A program made the translations under genes and the position numbers. From the NCBI RefSeq assembly GCF_014905415.1, contig NZ_BNEO01000001.1, positions 1,488,001 through 1,552,000 on the forward strand: a stretch of DNA of 64,000 nt, written 5' to 3'. The notes beneath the pieces are model-generated. The model made no database searches. It saw only the letters and a program-made list of their open reading frames with translations, and was not told where the DNA came from. Shown here one piece after another: positions 60,909 through 64,000 of this stretch (positions are counted from its first letter, which is position 1; each line of letters starts with the position of its first letter). The DNA is from Virgibacillus salexigens (lineage in GTDB: Bacteria; Bacillota; Bacilli; Bacillales; Amphibacillaceae).

Positions 60909-61056
60909 CTTCTTATCCAGAGAGGTGGAGGGACTGGCCCTAAGAAACCTCGGCAGCGGACGATTAAGTACTGTGCCAAATCCAGCAAGCGAATGATGCT
61001 TGAAAGATAAGAAGAGGGTAATGGATAGCCTCTTCTTTGATGAAGAGGCTTTTTTA
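60909..61056 (+). ncRNA. SAM-I riboswitch (second of a tandem pair)
   Basis: The core is almost the same as the first copy. P1 is CTTCTTATC (60909-60917) with GATAAGAAG (61006-61014). The antiterminator AAGAAGAGG (61009-61017) pairs with CCTCTTCTT (61029-61037), and the terminator GCCTCTTC (61028-61035) with GAAGAGGC (61042-61049) then a T-run. It ends 20 bases before metN. Both copies must allow read-through for metN expression. Confidence 0.94.
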
Positions 61057-61076
61057 TTTAGAAGGGGAGTGACAGC

Positions 61077-62108
61077 ATGATTACGTTTGATCAAGTAACA
61101 AAAATATATAACGGCAAAGAACAGCAAGTAAAAGCATTGGATCAGGTGAATTTACAAATTGAAAAGGGAGAAATATATGGTGTGATTGGTTTTAGTGGCG
61201 CAGGAAAAAGTTCTCTCATCCGCTGTGTAAACCTATTGGAGCGACCAACTTCTGGGAAAGTAATCGTAGATGGTCAGGACATACTCAACCTTTCAGCAAA
61301 GGAATTAAGGGAAGCAAAACGAAGCATTGGAATGATATTTCAACATTTCAATCTATTAAACTCGAAAACGGTGTATACCAATGTGGCTATGCCTTTATTA
61401 TTAGCTAATATCCCAAAAAATGAAGTGAAAAAGCGAGTTGACGATTTATTGGCATTTGTAGGACTAGCGGATAAGGCAAATAGTTATCCTGATCAGTTAT
61501 CAGGAGGGCAAAAACAGCGTGTTGGAATTGCACGTGCATTAGCCACAAAGCCAAAGGTGTTGTTATGTGATGAAGCAACGTCAGCACTCGATCCAGAAAC
61601 AACGAAGTCGATATTGCAATTATTAAAGAAAGTAAATGAAGAATATAATTTAACGATTTTAATCATTACTCATGAAATGGGTGTAATTAGGGAAATTTGC
61701 GATAAAGTGGCCGTTTTGGATAGTGGAAAAGTGGTGGAAGCTGGTTCTGTATTTGACGTATTTTCCCAACCTCGAACAGAGATAGCCAAAAATTTTGTAC
61801 GTTCCGTGATGCATGATGAGATACCGGAATCGGTTTATCAACTCGTAAAAGCACAAGACGAACGACATCAGATATACCGTATTGTATTCGTTGGATCTTC
61901 AGCAGGCGCTCCGTTACTATCGCAAATAGCTAAGCAGTATGCTGTCGAAGTGAATGTTTTATTTGGGAGTATTACGGAGTTACAAGGTATTCCTTTTGGC
62001 AATTTAATTGTCAAATTTGATGGAGACGAAAAGGAAATTAACCGAGTGATCATGCATATTCACCAACAAGATGTCACGATAAAGGAAGTGTTAGCAGATG
62101 TTAGTTGA
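61077..62108 (+). CDS. metN: Methionine ABC transporter ATP-binding protein
   Basis: MetN powers uptake of L-/D-methionine. The 343-residue protein has Walker A FSGAGKSSLIR, signature LSGGQKQRVGIARAL, Walker B VLLCDEATSALD and a C-terminal NIL/C2 domain (about 260-343) that senses intracellular methionine and inhibits transport. The SAM riboswitches upstream and metI and metQ downstream fix the substrate. The 3' end overlaps metI by 11 bases. Confidence 0.97.
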   Translation: MITFDQVTKIYNGKEQQVKALDQVNLQIEKGEIYGVIGFSGAGKSSLIRCVNLLERPTSGKVIVDGQDILNLSAKELREAKRSIGMIFQHFNLLNSKTVYTNVAMPLLLANIPKNEVKKRVDDLLAFVGLADKANSYPDQLSGGQKQRVGIARALATKPKVLLCDEATSALDPETTKSILQLLKKVNEEYNLTILIITHEMGVIREICDKVAVLDSGKVVEAGSVFDVFSQPRTEIAKNFVRSVMHDEIPESVYQLVKAQDERHQIYRIVFVGSSAGAPLLSQIAKQYAVEVNVLFGSITELQGIPFGNLIVKFDGDEKEINRVIMHIHQQDVTIKEVLADVS

Positions 62109-62748
62109 TAACCAACAAATTGTAGCAGCATTATGGGAGACAATCCTAATGGTTGGTATTTCTTTACTTTTCTCCTTTGTGATAGGACTTATATTAGGAA
62201 TTCTATTAGTGGTAACAAGGAAAGGACATTTATGGGAGAATAAAGTGGTTTTTACGGTTTTGAACGCATTTATAAACATCTTTCGATCAATTCCATTCAT
62301 TATACTTATGGTCGCTGTCATTCCGTTTACCAGATTAGTGGTTGGCACATCAATTGGTACTGCGGCAGCAATTGTCCCAATGATTTTGTATGCAGGTCCC
62401 TATATTGCTAGATTAATTGAAAACTCTCTATTGGAAGTTGACCCAGGAGTAATGGAAGCAGCTCAAGCAATGGGGGCAACACCGTGGCAAATTATTATTC
62501 GTTTCCTTATTCCAGAAGCGTTAAGTTCTTTATTATTAGGTATCACTATTGCAACCATTGGGCTAGTAGGCGCATCTGCGATGGCAGGAGCTGTTGGCGG
62601 TGGTGGTCTTGGTGATCTAGCAATCACCTATGGATACCAACGCTTTGATACAACGGTGATGCTGATTACAGTTGGTATTCTTGTCGTTATGGTTCAAGGA
62701 CTGCAATCAACCGGTAATTTCATTTCTAAGAAAATAAGAAGAAGATAA
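62098..62748 (+). CDS. metI: Methionine ABC transporter permease
   Basis: MetI, 216 residues, has five membrane segments and the cytoplasmic EAA loop EAAQAMGATPWQIIIRFLIPEA that contacts MetN. It begins MLVDNQQIVAALWETI. The ATG lies within the metN end, so the two are coupled translationally. metQ follows 20 bases later. Confidence 0.96.
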   Translation: MLVDNQQIVAALWETILMVGISLLFSFVIGLILGILLVVTRKGHLWENKVVFTVLNAFINIFRSIPFIILMVAVIPFTRLVVGTSIGTAAAIVPMILYAGPYIARLIENSLLEVDPGVMEAAQAMGATPWQIIIRFLIPEALSSLLLGITIATIGLVGASAMAGAVGGGGLGDLAITYGYQRFDTTVMLITVGILVVMVQGLQSTGNFISKKIRRR

Positions 62749-62768
62749 GATAAAAAGGAGCGAACAGC

Positions 62769-63587
62769 ATGAAAAAATTATTTGTGTTTTTAGCACTTAT
62801 TCTATCAACAATCGTTATTACTGCTTGTTCTAGTAGTGATGCAGCTACAACAGTAAAGGTAGGGATAAGCGGATCCGACACAACCATTTGGGAATATGTA
62901 GCCAAAAAAGCAAAAGAGGAAGGGATAAATGTAGAGATCGTCCGATTCTCTGATTATGTGCAGCCAAATCTAGCTTTAGCTGAAGGTGAAATTGATGCAA
63001 ATGCTTTTCAAACGGTATCTTATTTTGATGCCTTTATAAAGGAGCATAATCTAGATTTAACACCAATTGCCACGACCGTTATTGCGCCAATGGGATTGTA
63101 TTCTGAAAAACATGATCAACCAGAGGATATTCCAGAAGGTGGAACGATTGCCTTAGCGAAAGAAGCGACAAACATGGGAAGAGGTCTCCTTCTTTTAGAA
63201 GAAGCTGGTTTAATTAAGTTAGAAGAGGGATTTGATGGCAATGGGTCACTAGACAAAATTGTTGAGAACCCAAAAAACCTTCAGTTTGAATTATTAGTTG
63301 CTGGTCAGACCCCTCGTGTATTACCAGATGTGGATGCTTCGATAATTAATAATGGTATTGCTGTTGATGCAGGATTTAGCCCGTTAGATGACGCTATCTA
63401 CCATGAAGATGAAACAGCAACCCCTTATATAAATATCATTGCCGTCCAAGAGAAAGATAAAAACAATGAGGTATTAAAGCAATTAGCGGAAATTTATCAA
63501 ACAGAGGATGTTGCCAACTTTATAGAAGAAGAACGAAATGGAAATTCTATTCCTACATTTGTTCCGTTAAGTGAAATCGGTCATTAA
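62769..63587 (+). CDS. metQ: Methionine-binding lipoprotein
   Basis: MetQ is a NlpA-family binding lipoprotein of 272 residues (lipobox ITAC, Cys20). The sequence VKVGISGSDTTIWEYVAKKAKEEGI and LAEGEIDANAFQTVSYFDAF matches the family; methionine contact residues lie in the APMGLYSEK and INNGIAVDAG segments. It captures methionine and delivers it to MetNI. Ribosome site AAAAAGGAG. Confidence 0.96.
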   Translation: MKKLFVFLALILSTIVITACSSSDAATTVKVGISGSDTTIWEYVAKKAKEEGINVEIVRFSDYVQPNLALAEGEIDANAFQTVSYFDAFIKEHNLDLTPIATTVIAPMGLYSEKHDQPEDIPEGGTIALAKEATNMGRGLLLLEEAGLIKLEEGFDGNGSLDKIVENPKNLQFELLVAGQTPRVLPDVDASIINNGIAVDAGFSPLDDAIYHEDETATPYINIIAVQEKDKNNEVLKQLAEIYQTEDVANFIEEERNGNSIPTFVPLSEIGH

Positions 63588-63612
63588 TTAACAAAAAACG
63601 AGGTGAGCAAGG

Positions 63613-64000
63613 ATGACAGTTGCAATTGATCGAACAACAAAATTAAAGAAACAAATTGCTGCGTATATTGATGCAAATTCAGAAAGATATATAGGAATAA
63701 GCCATGCAATCCATGAAAATCCAGAAATCGGAAATCAGGAAGTTTACGCAGCAAAAACACTAACTGATATTTTGGTAGAGGAAGGCTTTGAGGTAGAAAA
63801 GGATATCGCAGGACATCCAACTGCCTTTATTGCCAGAAAAACGGGGAAAAACAAAGGGCGTACAATCGGTTTTTTAGCAGAATACGATGCATTGCCGGGT
63901 ATAGGTCATGCTTGTGGCCATAATATGATTGGCAGCCTTAGTATTGCTGCTGCCATTGGTCTTAGCAAAGTCATTGATGAGATTGGTGGTGAATTGGTAG
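63613..64000 (+). CDS. M20-family amidohydrolase, truncated by the window end
   Basis: From the ATG at 63613, the 129 codons visible encode an M20 metallopeptidase of the aminobenzoyl-glutamate hydrolase/amidohydrolase group: ISHAIHENPEIGNQEVYAAKTL at the start and the metal-binding EYDALPGIGHACGHN. The gene continues past 64000. It is 25 bases after metQ with no terminator, so it is under SAM-riboswitch control; it may free methionine from an N-acyl or peptide form. The substrate is an inference from context. Confidence 0.85.
   Translation, partial: MTVAIDRTTKLKKQIAAYIDANSERYIGISHAIHENPEIGNQEVYAAKTLTDILVEEGFEVEKDIAGHPTAFIARKTGKNKGRTIGFLAEYDALPGIGHACGHNMIGSLSIAAAIGLSKVIDEIGGELV

Overview
The window is the chromosomal origin region of a spore-forming Bacillota of the family Bacillaceae. 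The gene content and order (rpmH-rnpA-spoIIIJ-jag-mnmE-mnmG-rsmG-noc-parA-parB on one side, dnaA-dnaN-yaaA-recF-remB-gyrB-gyrA on the other, then guaB-dacA-pdxST-serS, with the wal operon and purA further left) closely follow Bacillus subtilis. The low GC content, acidic GyrA tail and accessory gene choice suggest a halotolerant relative such as Oceanobacillus, Virgibacillus or Gracilibacillus, but the genus is an inference. No rRNA or tRNA gene was found; the rrnO operon that B. subtilis carries between gyrA and yaaC is absent here.

Layout. 0.1-2.4 kb: an ABC exporter half-transporter and a divergent DoxX-like membrane protein, followed by an unexpected cluster of DnaA boxes. 2.6-9.5 kb: the walRKHIJ operon with htrC. 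9.7-22.3 kb: an M23/LysM/G5 cell-wall peptidase, purA (PurBoxes upstream), dnaB-type helicase, rplI, gdpP, a DUF2232 protein, an inserted plus-strand pair (DUF1189-like and an orphan ModA), then rpsF-ssb-rpsR and ychF. 22.4-26.5 kb: small conserved genes, an MscS channel, a YkvI-like transporter, YyaC and a DUF554 protein. 26.5-36.2 kb: chromosome segregation, nucleoid occlusion, tRNA modification and membrane insertion genes, with two perfect parS sites. 36.2-39.7 kb: oriC in two parts, the DnaA-box array upstream of dnaA and the unwinding region with DnaA-trio-like repeats between dnaA and dnaN. 39.8-55.1 kb: the rightward conserved block.

55.2-64 kb is an accessory metabolic region: a Fur-controlled siderophore uptake set (two FecCD permeases, two binding lipoproteins, a ferredoxin-NADP reductase-like flavoprotein, no ATPase) and a methionine uptake operon metNIQ plus an M20 amidohydrolase behind two tandem SAM-I riboswitches.

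Genes point away from oriC with few exceptions: doxX-like, DUF1189/modA and yyaC on the left, yaaC, a YitT remnant and the second siderophore-binding operon on the right. The most interesting non-coding signals are DnaA-box dyads outside the classic oriC, in particular a 44-bp near-perfect palindrome between jag and mnmE whose centre is two abutting head-to-head DnaA boxes, the same arrangement as in the dnaA-dnaN unwinding region, and a six-box cluster 34 kb away between the doxX-like gene and htrC. A near-perfect Noc-binding sequence, a large Fur-box dyad, and the tandem SAM riboswitches are further regulatory points.
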